A stretch of DNA of 64,000 nt from Borborobacter arsenicus (GTDB lineage: Bacteria; Pseudomonadota; Alphaproteobacteria; Rhizobiales; Rhizobiaceae), in NCBI RefSeq assembly GCF_003934165.1, contig NZ_RKST01000006.1, positions 277,036 through 341,035 of the forward strand, in the 5' to 3' direction. Under the pieces are notes generated by a model, which saw nothing but the letters and a program-made list of their open reading frames with translations, was not told the origin of the DNA and searched no databases. Numbering within the stretch: position 1 is the first letter of the stretch; each line of letters begins with the position of its first letter. The position numbers and the translations under genes were made by a program. Positions 55,252-64,000 of the stretch are shown here, piece after piece.

Positions 55252-56607
55252 CTAGGCGTGATAGGCGACCTCGCCATGCGACGACAGGTCGAGGCCTTGC
55301 GATTCAGCCTCTGCCGATGGGCGCAGGCCGATGATCGTGTCGACGAGCTTGTAGAGAATGGCCGAGCCGATACCGCACCAGAGAATGGTGACGAGAACGG
55401 CAAGGATTTGGGTCGAGACCTGGCCGGCCATGGTCACGCCTTCGGCATAGCCGATGCCGCCGAGGGAGGCTGAGGCGAAGATGCCGGTGCCGATCGCGCC
55501 GACCATGCCGCCGACGCCATGGATGCCGAACACGTCGAGGCTGTCGTCATATCCGACCCTGATTTTCACCACGGTGACAAAATAATAGCAAACCGCGCTG
55601 GCTATGGCGCCGAGCACGATGGCGCCGATCGGCCCGACCAGACCTGCAGCGGGCGTCACCGCCACCAGGCCGGCAATCATTCCCGAGGCTGCGCCCAGCA
55701 TGGAGGCCTTCTTGCGGGTCAGAGCTTCCAGACCCGCCCAGGCGATGATTGCGCCGGCGGTGGCGGTGAAGGTGTTGATCATGGCGAGTGCTGCCCCGCC
55801 GGTGGCCTCAAGGTTGGAACCGGCATTGAAGCCGAACCAGCCGACCCACAATATGGAGGCGCCGACCATGGTGAGCGTCATGGAATGCGGCGCCATGTTG
55901 TCGCGGCCATAGCCGTTGCGCTTGCCTACCAGCACCGATCCGACGAGGGCAGCGATACCGGCATTGATGTGGACCACGGTGCCGCCGGCAAAATCAAGCG
56001 CGCCCCAACCGAAGAGAAGGCCGCTTGAATCCCATACCATGTGGGCGATCGGGAAATAGACGAAGGTGACCCAGAGGGCGACGAACAGGATGACTGCCGG
56101 AAACCGGATGCGCTCGGCAAATGCGCCGACGATCAGGGCTGGGGTGATGCAGGCAAAGGTCATCTGGAAGCAGACGAAGACCAGTTCCGGGATGACCACG
56201 CCATCAGTGAAGGTTGCAGAGGTGGTTTTCGGCGTCACCCCGGCGAGGAACAGCTTGGCCAGGCCGCCCCAATAGGGGCTGGTGCCACCGCCAAAGGCGA
56301 AGGAGTAGCCATAGGCAACCCAGATGACGATCACCATGGCGACGATCATCGTGCATTGCATCAGTACCGACAGCATGTTCTTGGCCCGCACAAGACCGCC
56401 ATAGAACAGGGCCAGGCCGGGCAGCGCCATGAACAGCACGAGGATGGTCGAAACCATCATCCATGTGGTGTCGCCTTTGTCGGGCAGCGGAAGGGCAGCC
56501 GGCGCGGGTTCCTGCGAAAAGGCTGAAATTGTGCCGAAAACGGCAAGGAGCAAATTACCCAGAAGGGCTGCAGGAACAGCCTTCTTGAGAATGGATGGAA
56601 AAGTCAT
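55252..56607 (-). CDS. amtB: ammonium transporter AmtB
   Basis: Trimeric inner-membrane ammonium channel, 451 residues. It has a cleavable N-terminal segment (LLGNLLLAVFGTISAFS) and eleven membrane helices; DTTWMMVSTILVLFMALPGLALFYGGLVRAKN is the start of the Amt core, and GFNAGS, IHGVGG and conserved histidines line the pore. The ATG at 56607 follows GGAG by seven bases. glnK lies 32 bases upstream on the same transcript, so the PII protein can gate the channel. Expression should follow nitrogen limitation. Confidence 0.96.
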   Translation of the reverse strand: MTFPSILKKAVPAALLGNLLLAVFGTISAFSQEPAPAALPLPDKGDTTWMMVSTILVLFMALPGLALFYGGLVRAKNMLSVLMQCTMIVAMVIVIWVAYGYSFAFGGGTSPYWGGLAKLFLAGVTPKTTSATFTDGVVIPELVFVCFQMTFACITPALIVGAFAERIRFPAVILFVALWVTFVYFPIAHMVWDSSGLLFGWGALDFAGGTVVHINAGIAALVGSVLVGKRNGYGRDNMAPHSMTLTMVGASILWVGWFGFNAGSNLEATGGAALAMINTFTATAGAIIAWAGLEALTRKKASMLGAASGMIAGLVAVTPAAGLVGPIGAIVLGAIASAVCYYFVTVVKIRVGYDDSLDVFGIHGVGGMVGAIGTGIFASASLGGIGYAEGVTMAGQVSTQILAVLVTILWCGIGSAILYKLVDTIIGLRPSAEAESQGLDLSSHGEVAYHA

Positions 56608-56639
56608 TGAAATCTCCATGGGGGATGGGCCTGACCCGC

Positions 56640-57080
<441 letters not shown>

Positions 57081-57198
57081 GTTTCTCAGCACGACTATAA
57101 GCCATTGGAAATAAAAGAAGAAAAATCCAACCGGCGAGGGGCTGGCTGGCGAAAGGTCCAACTGCCTGCCTTCAAATTAAGCAGATTTGAAAAAGTGC

Positions 57199-58074
57199 CT
57201 AATCTGCGGGCTGCTGTCGCAGGCGGATCAAGCCTTCCTGCGCCACCGAGGCGATCAGCGTGCCGTCGCGCGCATAGAGCGCGCCGCGCGTGAAGCCGCG
57301 TCCGCCGGATGTCGAAGGGCTGTCCTGCGTATAGAGCAGCCAATCGTCGATCGAATGCGAGCGGTGAAACCACATAGCGTGGTCGAGGCTTGCCGCCTGG
57401 ATGTCCTGATCGAAAACCGCGCGGCCATGGGCGAAGGTGGAGGTGTCGAGCAGTGTCATGTCCGACAGATAGGCAAGCACCGCCGCCTGGGTGGCGCGAT
57501 CCTCCGGCACCGGGCCGGTGGTGCGTATCCAGATGTTCTGGCGCGGATCGAGCTTCTCGCGGCTGGTATAGTGCTTGAGCATGATCGGTTTCATGTCGAC
57601 GGGCCGGTCGCGTTCCCAATAGCGGCGAATGCCGGGTGGCACCGCGTCTCCAAACTTGGCTATGAGGTCCTGCTGGGTTCCGAGCGTATCGGGGTCCGGT
57701 ACGTCAAGCGGCATGGGTAACTGGTGATCGAGCCCGGCTTCGTCGATCTGGAACGAGGCTTCCAGCGAGAAGATCGCCTGGCCATGCTGGATGGCGACGA
57801 CACGACGGGTGGTAAAGCTGCCGCCGTCGCGGATGCGGTCGACCTCATAGAGGATCGGCACCTTGGTGTCGCCCGGTCGCATGAAATAGCCGTGCAGGGA
57901 GTGGACATGCCGGTCTGCGGCAACCGTGCGCTGGGCGGCAACCAGCGCTTGCGCTATGGTCTGGCCGCCGAAGACACGCTGCCAGTCCAGTTCGGGGCTG
58001 CGACCACGATAGAGGTTGTGTTCGAGCTGCTCGAGGTCGAGAATGGCGAGAAGTTCCTGCATGGCAGCGGACAT
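57199..58074 (-). CDS. tesB: acyl-CoA thioesterase II
   Basis: Double-hotdog thioesterase of 291 residues that hydrolyses acyl-CoA. Family stretches are NLYRGRSPELDWQRVFGGQTIAQAL, SLHGYFMRPGDTKVPILYEV and the C-terminal MWFHRSHSIDDWLLY with GGRGFTRGALYARDGTL. The ATG at 58074 (MSAAMQELLAIL) is the family start; a much longer open frame upstream is not coding. It lies upstream of glnK in the same direction with a 220-base gap, and is divergent from the ubiH-type gene. Confidence 0.93.
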   Translation of the reverse strand: MSAAMQELLAILDLEQLEHNLYRGRSPELDWQRVFGGQTIAQALVAAQRTVAADRHVHSLHGYFMRPGDTKVPILYEVDRIRDGGSFTTRRVVAIQHGQAIFSLEASFQIDEAGLDHQLPMPLDVPDPDTLGTQQDLIAKFGDAVPPGIRRYWERDRPVDMKPIMLKHYTSREKLDPRQNIWIRTTGPVPEDRATQAAVLAYLSDMTLLDTSTFAHGRAVFDQDIQAASLDHAMWFHRSHSIDDWLLYTQDSPSTSGGRGFTRGALYARDGTLIASVAQEGLIRLRQQPAD

Positions 58075-58173
58075 TTTTTCGGACCTTTTCGAAGCGAAAG
58101 TTGACCAGGTTTTTCCGGCACAACAGCCGGGCAAGTCAAGGCAAAGCGCAACGCGCAAAGACGGAGACGGACG

Positions 58174-59421
58174 ATGGCTGCAAACGAAACCTTTGCCAAA
58201 GAACAGCTTACGCTCGATGTCCTTATTGCAGGAGCCGGCTATGTCGGGCTGGCGGCCGCAGTTTCGCTGAAGCAGGCCCGCCCCAGCCTGCGGGTGGCGA
58301 TCGTCGATGCGGCGCCGGAAGGTGTGTGGGAGCGCGATACACGGGCCTCCGCCATCGCTGCCGCAGCCTGCCGCATGCTTGGCCGCCTGGGCTGCTGGGA
58401 GGAGATCCTGCCGCGGGCGCAGCCGATCACCGACATGGTCATCACCGATTCGCGCACGGCAGACCCGGTCCGGCCGGCCTATCTGACCTTTGACGGCGAA
58501 GTGGCGCCGGGCGAGCCGTTTGCCCATATGGTCGCCAACCGCGTATTGAACGGGGCCCTGCGCCGCCGCGCCGGCGAACTTGGCATCGACATCATCGAGG
58601 GCGTGGCGGTGAGGGCCTTCGAGACCGGCAGCGCAAAGGTCGCCATCCATCTGGCTGACGGTACGTCATTGGATGCGCGGCTGTTGGTGGCTGCCGACGG
58701 CGTCAATTCGAAGCTGCGCGACATGGCCGGCATCAAGACGGTGAGATGGGAATACGGCCAGTCCGGCATCGTCTGCACGGTGGCGCATGAGCGCCCGCAT
58801 AATGGCCGTGCGGAAGAACATTTCCTGCCTGCCGGACCCTTTGCCACCTTGCCGCTGACCGGCAATCGCTCCTGCATCGTCTGGACCGAACGCACCGCCG
58901 ATGCCGAGCGGCTGATCGCCAGCGACGAGCTGATATTCGAAACCGAACTCGAACAGCGCTTCGGGCTGAAGCTCGGCGAAATCCGCGTGGAGGACAAGCC
59001 GCGCGCCTGGCCGCTGGGGCTGATGCTCGCCCGCGCCTTCGTCGCCCCGCGCTTCGCCCTTGCCGGGGATGCCGCACACGGCATCCATCCGATCGCCGGG
59101 CAGGGCCTCAATCTCGGCTTCAAGGACGTCGCTGCCCTTGCCGAAACCGTCGTTGAAGCGGATCGCCTCGGCCAGGACATCGGCGCGCTGGACGTGCTGC
59201 AGCGCTATGAGCGCTGGCGGCGCTTCGATACGGTGCAGATGGGCGTTACCACCGACGTGCTCAACCGGCTGTTTTCCAATGATTTCGGCCCGATTCGTGC
59301 CGTGCGCGATATCGGGCTCGGTCTTGTCGACCGCATGCCGCGGATGAAGGAATTCTTCATCCGCCAGGCTTCGGGTCTTGGCGGCGACGTGCCGCGGCTT
59401 CTCAAAGGAGAGGCGTTGTAG
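58174..59421 (+). CDS. ubiH: UbiH/UbiF/COQ6-family FAD-dependent monooxygenase (ubiquinone biosynthesis)
   Basis: Flavin hydroxylase of 415 residues. The N-terminal FAD fold is VLIAGAGYVGLAAAVSLKQ, the middle motif is LLVAADGVNSKLRDMAGI, and GDAAHGIHPIAGQGLNLGFKD is the UbiH/COQ6 signature. It should hydroxylate a ring position of the ubiquinone precursor. Which position cannot be told, because alphaproteobacteria use several related enzymes (UbiL, UbiM, UbiH). Confidence 0.9.
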   Translation: MAANETFAKEQLTLDVLIAGAGYVGLAAAVSLKQARPSLRVAIVDAAPEGVWERDTRASAIAAAACRMLGRLGCWEEILPRAQPITDMVITDSRTADPVRPAYLTFDGEVAPGEPFAHMVANRVLNGALRRRAGELGIDIIEGVAVRAFETGSAKVAIHLADGTSLDARLLVAADGVNSKLRDMAGIKTVRWEYGQSGIVCTVAHERPHNGRAEEHFLPAGPFATLPLTGNRSCIVWTERTADAERLIASDELIFETELEQRFGLKLGEIRVEDKPRAWPLGLMLARAFVAPRFALAGDAAHGIHPIAGQGLNLGFKDVAALAETVVEADRLGQDIGALDVLQRYERWRRFDTVQMGVTTDVLNRLFSNDFGPIRAVRDIGLGLVDRMPRMKEFFIRQASGLGGDVPRLLKGEAL

Positions 59422-59501
59422 AAAAACAAATATGCAGGATATATGTTTTTGCGTTATGAACGCCTATAGCTGAAGCCAGTTTTGACAAGAAGGAGAAGGC
59501 C

Positions 59502-59939
59502 ATGAATCGCACTGCCACAGCCAATTGGTCGGGTAGCTTGACGGAAGGAAAGGGCACGCTCGATACGCAGAGCGGCGCTTTTGCCAAGACTCCTTATTCC
59601 TTCAAGGGTCGTTTCCAGGACGAAAGCGGCAAGTCCGGAACGAATCCGGAAGAGCTGATCGCGGCGGCGCATGCGGGATGCTTTGCCATGCAGCTTTCGC
59701 ATTTCCTGGCGGAAAACGGCACGCCGGCCGAGAATCTCGAGGCCAAGTCGGTGGTGACCTATGGTCCCGCTGCCGGTGGAGGCTTCGAGATCACCGAGAG
59801 TGCGCTGACACTGGTCGGAAAGGTCCCCGGGATCGATCAGGCCAAGTTCAAGGAACTGGCCGACAAGGCCAAGGCGGGATGTCCGGTTTCCAAGGCACTT
59901 GGTGCGATCAAGGTCACGCTCGAAGCCAGACTGGCGTAA
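59502..59939 (+). CDS. osmC: OsmC-family peroxiredoxin
   Basis: Thiol-dependent hydroperoxide reductase of 145 residues. The redox cysteines are C60 ([19 protein letters not shown]) and C127 ([10 protein letters not shown]); the N-terminus [16 protein letters not shown] matches OsmC rather than Ohr. The ATG follows AAGGAG. It detoxifies organic peroxides, often under osmotic or oxidative stress. A GC-rich hairpin follows. Confidence 0.95.
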   Translation: MNRTATANWSGSLTEGKGTLDTQSGAFAKTPYSFKGRFQDESGKSGTNPEELIAAAHAGCFAMQLSHFLAENGTPAENLEAKSVVTYGPAAGGGFEITESALTLVGKVPGIDQAKFKELADKAKAGCPVSKALGAIKVTLEARLA

Positions 59940-59960
59940 CCTTTCACTGAACGAAAAGCA

Positions 59961-60005
59961 GTGCCGGCGGCGAGCACCGGGATTACGGCGCTCGCCGACA
60001 GGCAC
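59961..60005. terminator. hairpin between convergent osmC and the Rieske oxidoreductase gene
   Basis: CGGCGAGC (59968-59975) pairs with GCTCGCCG (59990-59997), with outer GTGCC/GGCAC (59961-59965, 60001-60005). There is no T run on either strand, so terminator function is tentative. Confidence 0.45.
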
Positions 60006-60016
60006 GGATATCTCCG

Positions 60017-61549
60017 TCAGCTTGGCCGGGCGGCCATGGCAACTTCGCAATCCAGCGCCTGGATGTCGCGCCCTATGGCGGCGATGGCAACGATCTTGCC
60101 GTCCTTCTTGTAGCCGATCATGCAATCGCGCTTCTCGATGTTGCCGTCGATCTCGATGTCGTCCCACGACCTTGCATAGCCGACATAGCGGATCGAGACA
60201 TCATAATGCGCGCTCCAGAAGAACGGCACCGATCGGAAGGGTTGCGGTGTGCCGAGCATGTTTTCGGCCGCCCGCTGGCCGTGGCGCTCGGCCACCACCC
60301 AGTGCTCCACATGCCGCGTCTCGGCGGTGGCCGCGTCCTGCCACTGCGCGACGTCGCCGGCTGCAAATATGCCCGGGATGCTGGTTTCCAGATTTTCATT
60401 GACCACGATGCCGCGATCCGTGGCGAGACCGGCTTCCTTCGCCAAAGTGATGCGTGGCTTCACGCCGACACCGACGATGACCAGGTCGGCATCGACCACC
60501 TGGCCACTGTCCAGCGTGACCGATTGCTCGTCGATGCGCGTCGCGGTGGTCTTGAGGTGGAAGACGACGCCATTCTGCTCATGCAGGGAGCGAATGAAAT
60601 CGCCGAGTTGCGGACCGAGCACCTTCTCCAGCGGGCGTGCATCCGGCGCTACGACGTGAACGTCGAGGCCCCGCGCACGCAGCGCGGCGGCGGTTTCAAG
60701 CCCGATGAAGCCGGCGCCGAGAATGACCGCCGCCTTCGCTTTTTGCGTGCCGCGGATGATCGCCCGGCTGTCGGCGAGCGAGCGCAGCACGAAAACATTG
60801 GCCCGGTCGGCGCCTGGAATCGGCAATCGTATCGGTTCCGCGCCGGTGGCGATCAAAAGCCGGTCGAACGGGAAGCTGCTTCCATCGGCGGTGAAAACGG
60901 TGCGGGCACCGGTATCGATGCGCGAGGCAAGCGTCTGCAATTGCAGGTCGATCCCCTTCTTCGCGTAATATTTTTGCGAGCGCAGCGGAATCCATGCCTC
61001 CTCGGCGGTGCCGGCCAGATAGTCCTTGGACAAATTGGGCCGGTCATAGGGTGCATCGCTGTCGGCACTCAGCATGGTCAGTTCGCCTGCGAAGTTTCGG
61101 CGCCGCAGCATTTCGGCGGCGGCAAATCCCGCCGCTCCACCGCCGATAATGACGATCCTTTGCGGTTGGTCAGCTGTGACGCGCTCCGGGGCGGTGGCTG
61201 CCTCCCGTGCTAATTTTTCCGTCACGAAAACCTTGTCGCCTCGCTGCTCCACCTTCCAGCAGCTCAAGGCATCGAATGCAGGCGCCTGGAGGGCTTCCCC
61301 GGTTCGGAGGCTGAAGCAGGCATGGTGCCAAGGGCAGCGGACCGTATCACCCACCACGATGCCGTCGCCGAGCGGCGCGGAGTAGTGCGTGCAGGCCCCG
61401 CCCACCGCAAGCAGGTCTTCGCCCACCTGCGCCAAAAGCACCGATTCGCCCGCGACATGGCCGCTGAGCGATTTCCTGTTCGCGAAGGTCGCCAGCGGAA
61501 CGCCGAGGGTAAGGTCGGGGCCGAGATCCTGATTTTCCTGCGAAGCCAT
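60017..61549 (-). CDS. Rieske domain-containing FAD-dependent oxidoreductase (AIFM3-like)
   Basis: Fusion of an N-terminal Rieske [2Fe-2S] domain and a pyridine-nucleotide-disulfide-type FAD reductase, 510 residues. Rieske ligands are C53-x-H55 (ACTHYSAPLGDG) and C72-x2-H75 (RCPWHHACF). The FAD fold IVIIGGGAAGFAAAEML starts near residue 132, NAD-binding AVILGAGFIGLETAAAL follows, and the late FAD motif is GIFAAGDVAQW. This layout matches bacterial relatives of human AIFM3. The electron partner is unknown. The ATG follows AAGGAG. The 245 bases between it and ispG show nothing recognisable. Confidence 0.92.
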   Translation of the reverse strand: MASQENQDLGPDLTLGVPLATFANRKSLSGHVAGESVLLAQVGEDLLAVGGACTHYSAPLGDGIVVGDTVRCPWHHACFSLRTGEALQAPAFDALSCWKVEQRGDKVFVTEKLAREAATAPERVTADQPQRIVIIGGGAAGFAAAEMLRRRNFAGELTMLSADSDAPYDRPNLSKDYLAGTAEEAWIPLRSQKYYAKKGIDLQLQTLASRIDTGARTVFTADGSSFPFDRLLIATGAEPIRLPIPGADRANVFVLRSLADSRAIIRGTQKAKAAVILGAGFIGLETAAALRARGLDVHVVAPDARPLEKVLGPQLGDFIRSLHEQNGVVFHLKTTATRIDEQSVTLDSGQVVDADLVIVGVGVKPRITLAKEAGLATDRGIVVNENLETSIPGIFAAGDVAQWQDAATAETRHVEHWVVAERHGQRAAENMLGTPQPFRSVPFFWSAHYDVSIRYVGYARSWDDIEIDGNIEKRDCMIGYKKDGKIVAIAAIGRDIQALDCEVAMAARPS

Positions 61550-61794
61550 TGCGGCTCTCCTTCATTTTGCCGGCATCAGCTGATCCAGGTGCCGTCCCAG
61601 CGGTTTGACGTTCGCGTCAGGCAAAGGTTCCCAAGTATCCAGGCTTGCTGGAAACGAAAGCCGAAATTCCTTGGGCTGGCCGCGCCGCAGGCAAAAGTGT
61701 AAACCCATTGGTTCAAGGGTGCTACGACCATTGACATCGCTCGTGCCGTCCTTCACCTCGGATATCGATACCCCTTGCAATGAGGCTGCCGGCA

Positions 61795-63051
61795 ATGACC
61801 GGATATTTCTCCACTCCCTTCCCTCGCCGCCACTCGGTCGGCGTCGATGTCGGCGGCGTCACGGTTGGGGGCGATGCTCCGGTGATTGTCCAGTCGATGA
61901 CCAATACCGACACCGCCGACATCGATCAGACGGTGGCGCAGGTCGCGGCGCTTCACCGGGCGGGCTCGGAAATCGTCCGCATCACCGTTGATCGCGACGA
62001 AAGTGCTGCCGCCGTCCCGGCCATCCGGGAGAGGTTGGAGCGTCTCGGCATCAATGTGCCGCTGGTCGGCGATTTCCACTATATCGGGCACAAGCTTCTG
62101 GCCGATCATCCGGCCTGCGCCGAGGCGCTGGCGAAATACCGCATCAATCCCGGCAATGTCGGCTTCAAGGATAAGAAGGACAAGCAATTCGCCGCGATCG
62201 TCGAAAAGGCGATCTTCTATGACAAGCCGGTGCGCATCGGGGTCAATTGGGGCTCGCTCGATCAGGAACTGCTGACCCGCCTGATGGACGAGAACCAGGC
62301 CAATGGCTCGCCGCTGACGGCGCAGGAGGTGATGCGCGAGGCGATCGTGCAGTCGGCGCTGCTGTCTGCCGAAGCAGCCGAGCAACTTGGTCTTGGGCGC
62401 GACAAGATCATCCTGTCGGCCAAGGTCAGCCAGGTGCAGGACCTGATTGCGGTCTATACGATGCTCGCCGAACGTTGCGACCATGCGCTGCATCTCGGGC
62501 TCACGGAAGCGGGGATGGGGTCGAAGGGCATCGTCGCCTCCTCGGCGGCGATGGGCATCCTGCTCCAGCAGGGCATAGGCGACACGATCCGCATTTCGCT
62601 GACGCCGGAGCCCAATGGCGACCGCACGCGCGAGGTCCAGGTGGCGCAGGAATTGCTGCAGACCATGGGCTTTCGCCAATTCGTGCCGATCGTCGCCGCC
62701 TGTCCGGGCTGCGGACGCACCACTTCGACGGTGTTCCAGGAACTGGCGCAGAACATCCAGGAGGGCATTCGCAAGAACATGCCGGAATGGCGCAAGAAAT
62801 ATCCCGGCGTGGAAGAACTCAAGGTCGCGGTGATGGGCTGCATCGTCAATGGACCGGGCGAATCCAAGCATGCCGATATCGGCATATCGCTGCCCGGCAC
62901 CGGCGAAATGCCTGCCGCTCCGGTTTTCATCGACGGCAAGAAGGCGATGACGCTGCGTGGGCCGGACATCGCCCAGGATTTCGAGAAGATGGTCGCCGAC
63001 TATATCGAGCAGCGTTTCGGGCGCGGTGGCGGCAAACAGGCTGCCGAGTAG
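61795..63051 (+). CDS. ispG: 4-hydroxy-3-methylbut-2-enyl diphosphate synthase (IspG/GcpE)
   Basis: Iron-sulfur enzyme of the MEP isoprenoid pathway, 418 residues. [20 protein letters not shown] is the N-terminal motif; the [4Fe-4S] cysteines are in ACPGCGRT and [12 protein letters not shown]. The start is the ATG at 61795 ([13 protein letters not shown]) behind GAGG; an ATG at 61780 is possible. It is followed after four bases by a lytic transglycosylase gene. Confidence 0.95.
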   Translation: MTGYFSTPFPRRHSVGVDVGGVTVGGDAPVIVQSMTNTDTADIDQTVAQVAALHRAGSEIVRITVDRDESAAAVPAIRERLERLGINVPLVGDFHYIGHKLLADHPACAEALAKYRINPGNVGFKDKKDKQFAAIVEKAIFYDKPVRIGVNWGSLDQELLTRLMDENQANGSPLTAQEVMREAIVQSALLSAEAAEQLGLGRDKIILSAKVSQVQDLIAVYTMLAERCDHALHLGLTEAGMGSKGIVASSAAMGILLQQGIGDTIRISLTPEPNGDRTREVQVAQELLQTMGFRQFVPIVAACPGCGRTTSTVFQELAQNIQEGIRKNMPEWRKKYPGVEELKVAVMGCIVNGPGESKHADIGISLPGTGEMPAAPVFIDGKKAMTLRGPDIAQDFEKMVADYIEQRFGRGGGKQAAE

Positions 63052-63055
63052 CACA

Positions 63056-64000
63056 ATGCGCGGCCTCGCAATTGCGGCGCTGCTCCTTCCTCTTGCGATC
63101 TGGAGCGGTTCGGCCATGGCCGAACCGCCTTCCGCCCCAGAACCGGTCACGATCGACCGCGTCTGCGATCTGATCGAGACGAATGCGCTACGCCATGGCG
63201 TGCCGCGCGCCTTCCTAGCCCGGCTGATCTGGAAGGAAAGCCGCTTCGATGCAGATGCGGTGAGCCCGGCGGGCGCGGAAGGTATCGCGCAATTCATGCC
63301 CGGCACGGCCAAGCTGCGCGGCCTTGCCGATCCTTTCGACGTGGAGCGGGCGATCGCGGCCTCGGCCGAATATCTTGCCGAGTTGAAAGCGGGCTTCGGC
63401 AATCTCGGCCTTGCCGCCGCAGCCTATAATGCGGGCGAGAACCGCGTGACCCGGTGGCTTGCGTCCGGCGGCTTCCTGCCGCTCGAGACCGAGGACTATG
63501 TGCTCGACATAATGGGCGAGCCGGCCGACAATTTCACCGATGTCGCCTATGCCGGCACGGTGCATCCGCTGGACAAGGACAAGAGCTTTTCGGAAGCCTG
63601 CCGCCAGTTGCCGGTGCTGCAGGCGGCAACGATTGCCATGGCCAGCATCAACATCAAGCCCTGGGGCGTGCAGGTTGCCGGCAATTTCCGCCGCGCGGCG
63701 GCAATCAAGCAATGGCAACGCCAGAAGGCACGGTTTCCGGCTCTGCTGCGCGACTACGATCCGGTTGTCAGCCGGGTGCGTACGCCGATCGGGCGGCGTG
63801 GTGTCTATGCAGTCAGGATCGGCGTCGATGCCAGGGCAGATGCCGATATCATCTGCCAGAAACTGCGCGGCGCAGGCGGAGCGCATTGCCTCAAGCAAAA
63901 TGTTACCGATAGTGTTGATGCTCCAGCTGGGATGGCCATGGATCGCTGTTCCGGTTTGGGGGACGGATGGCGGGGCTCAGCATGGCGACACGGTCGGAAC
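63056..64000 (+). CDS. lytic transglycosylase with C-terminal SPOR-like region (3' truncated by window)
   Basis: Periplasmic peptidoglycan-cleaving enzyme; 315 residues are visible and the frame is still open at the right edge. Signal peptide at residues 1-22 (LAIAALLLPLAIWSGSAMA). The SLT domain has the catalytic E61 in LIWKESRFDADAVSPAGAEG, then IAQFMPGTA and AAAYNAGENRV. The segment around residues 255-285 (VYAVRIGVDARADADIICQKL) looks like a SPOR-type fold. The ATG lies four bases after the ispG stop. The residues after HCLKQN look low in family character, so the C-terminus may be extended. Confidence 0.9.
   Translation, partial: MRGLAIAALLLPLAIWSGSAMAEPPSAPEPVTIDRVCDLIETNALRHGVPRAFLARLIWKESRFDADAVSPAGAEGIAQFMPGTAKLRGLADPFDVERAIAASAEYLAELKAGFGNLGLAAAAYNAGENRVTRWLASGGFLPLETEDYVLDIMGEPADNFTDVAYAGTVHPLDKDKSFSEACRQLPVLQAATIAMASINIKPWGVQVAGNFRRAAAIKQWQRQKARFPALLRDYDPVVSRVRTPIGRRGVYAVRIGVDARADADIICQKLRGAGGAHCLKQNVTDSVDAPAGMAMDRCSGLGDGWRGSAWRHGRN

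Noticed and set aside
61753..63402. 549-codon minus-strand frame opposite ispG
   Set aside because: It spans ispG and part of the transglycosylase, both with intact catalytic motifs; the translation is histidine- and arginine-rich without recognisable domains.

Overview
The window is 64 kb of gene-dense, GC-rich chromosome from an alphaproteobacterium, most likely of the order Hyphomicrobiales (rhizobia and relatives, Phyllobacteriaceae-like). The evidence is the set of linked loci: pckA beside chvI-chvG-hprK-EIIA-HPr, hemE beside ppsR-maf-aroE-coaE-dnaQ, the his cluster next to hslVU, addB-addA-trxA behind a TsaE-kinase fusion, and mnmE-mnmG-rsmG-parA-parB. There are no rRNA or tRNA genes, phage genes, transposases or CRISPR arrays. 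It looks like core chromosome around the replication origin.

Layout. 1-3.9 kb: a btuB-F-C-D type vitamin B12 (or siderophore) uptake operon, cut by the left edge. 4-16 kb, minus strand: divL, a tsaE-amgK fusion, murU, addB, addA and trxA, covering cell-cycle control, tRNA modification and cell-wall recycling, and double-strand break repair. 16-22 kb, minus strand: chvI, chvG, a short hprK, EIIA-Man, HPr and ahcY, with pckA divergent. 23.8-25.6 kb: arfB, a BON-LysM protein and alkB. 25.6-30.2 kb, minus strand: hisB, a DUF2628 gene, hisH, hisA, hisF, hisE and coaA. 30.4-34.5 kb: hslV, a GNAT gene, a DUF2585 gene, hslU and a DUF1402 lysozyme-like gene. 34.7-37.4 kb, minus strand: a Tim44-like gene, mltA, smr and xre. 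37.6-41.7 kb: fxsA and secB, then maf, aroE, coaE and dnaQ on the minus strand.

41.8-55 kb is the origin region. ppsR and hemE diverge from a roughly 400-base interval with several DnaA-box-like sites and an AT-rich end next to hemE, which I call the probable oriC. It is followed by hemJ, rho, a DUF255 gene, mnmE, mnmG, rsmG, parA, parB and holA. Two 14-base parS palindromes lie at 49.7 and 51.7 kb, plus two degenerate tandem copies, and a 13/14 parS-like site lies inside hisH. 55.2-64 kb: glnK-amtB behind a sigma-54-type promoter, tesB, a ubiH-type hydroxylase, osmC, a Rieske-AIF oxidoreductase, ispG and a lytic transglycosylase cut by the right edge.

The most unusual structure is a family of intergenic two-hairpin repeats of about 100 bases: five copies at 11.8, 24.3, 41.7, 46.0 and 46.1 kb. 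In three places the repeat edge supplies or abuts the stop codon of the neighbouring gene, and in one it encodes the last 20 residues of the TsaE-kinase fusion. Other points worth attention are tandem palindromes upstream of ahcY, phased TTAA motifs between chvI and pckA, and two poorly characterised genes placed between hslV and hslU.
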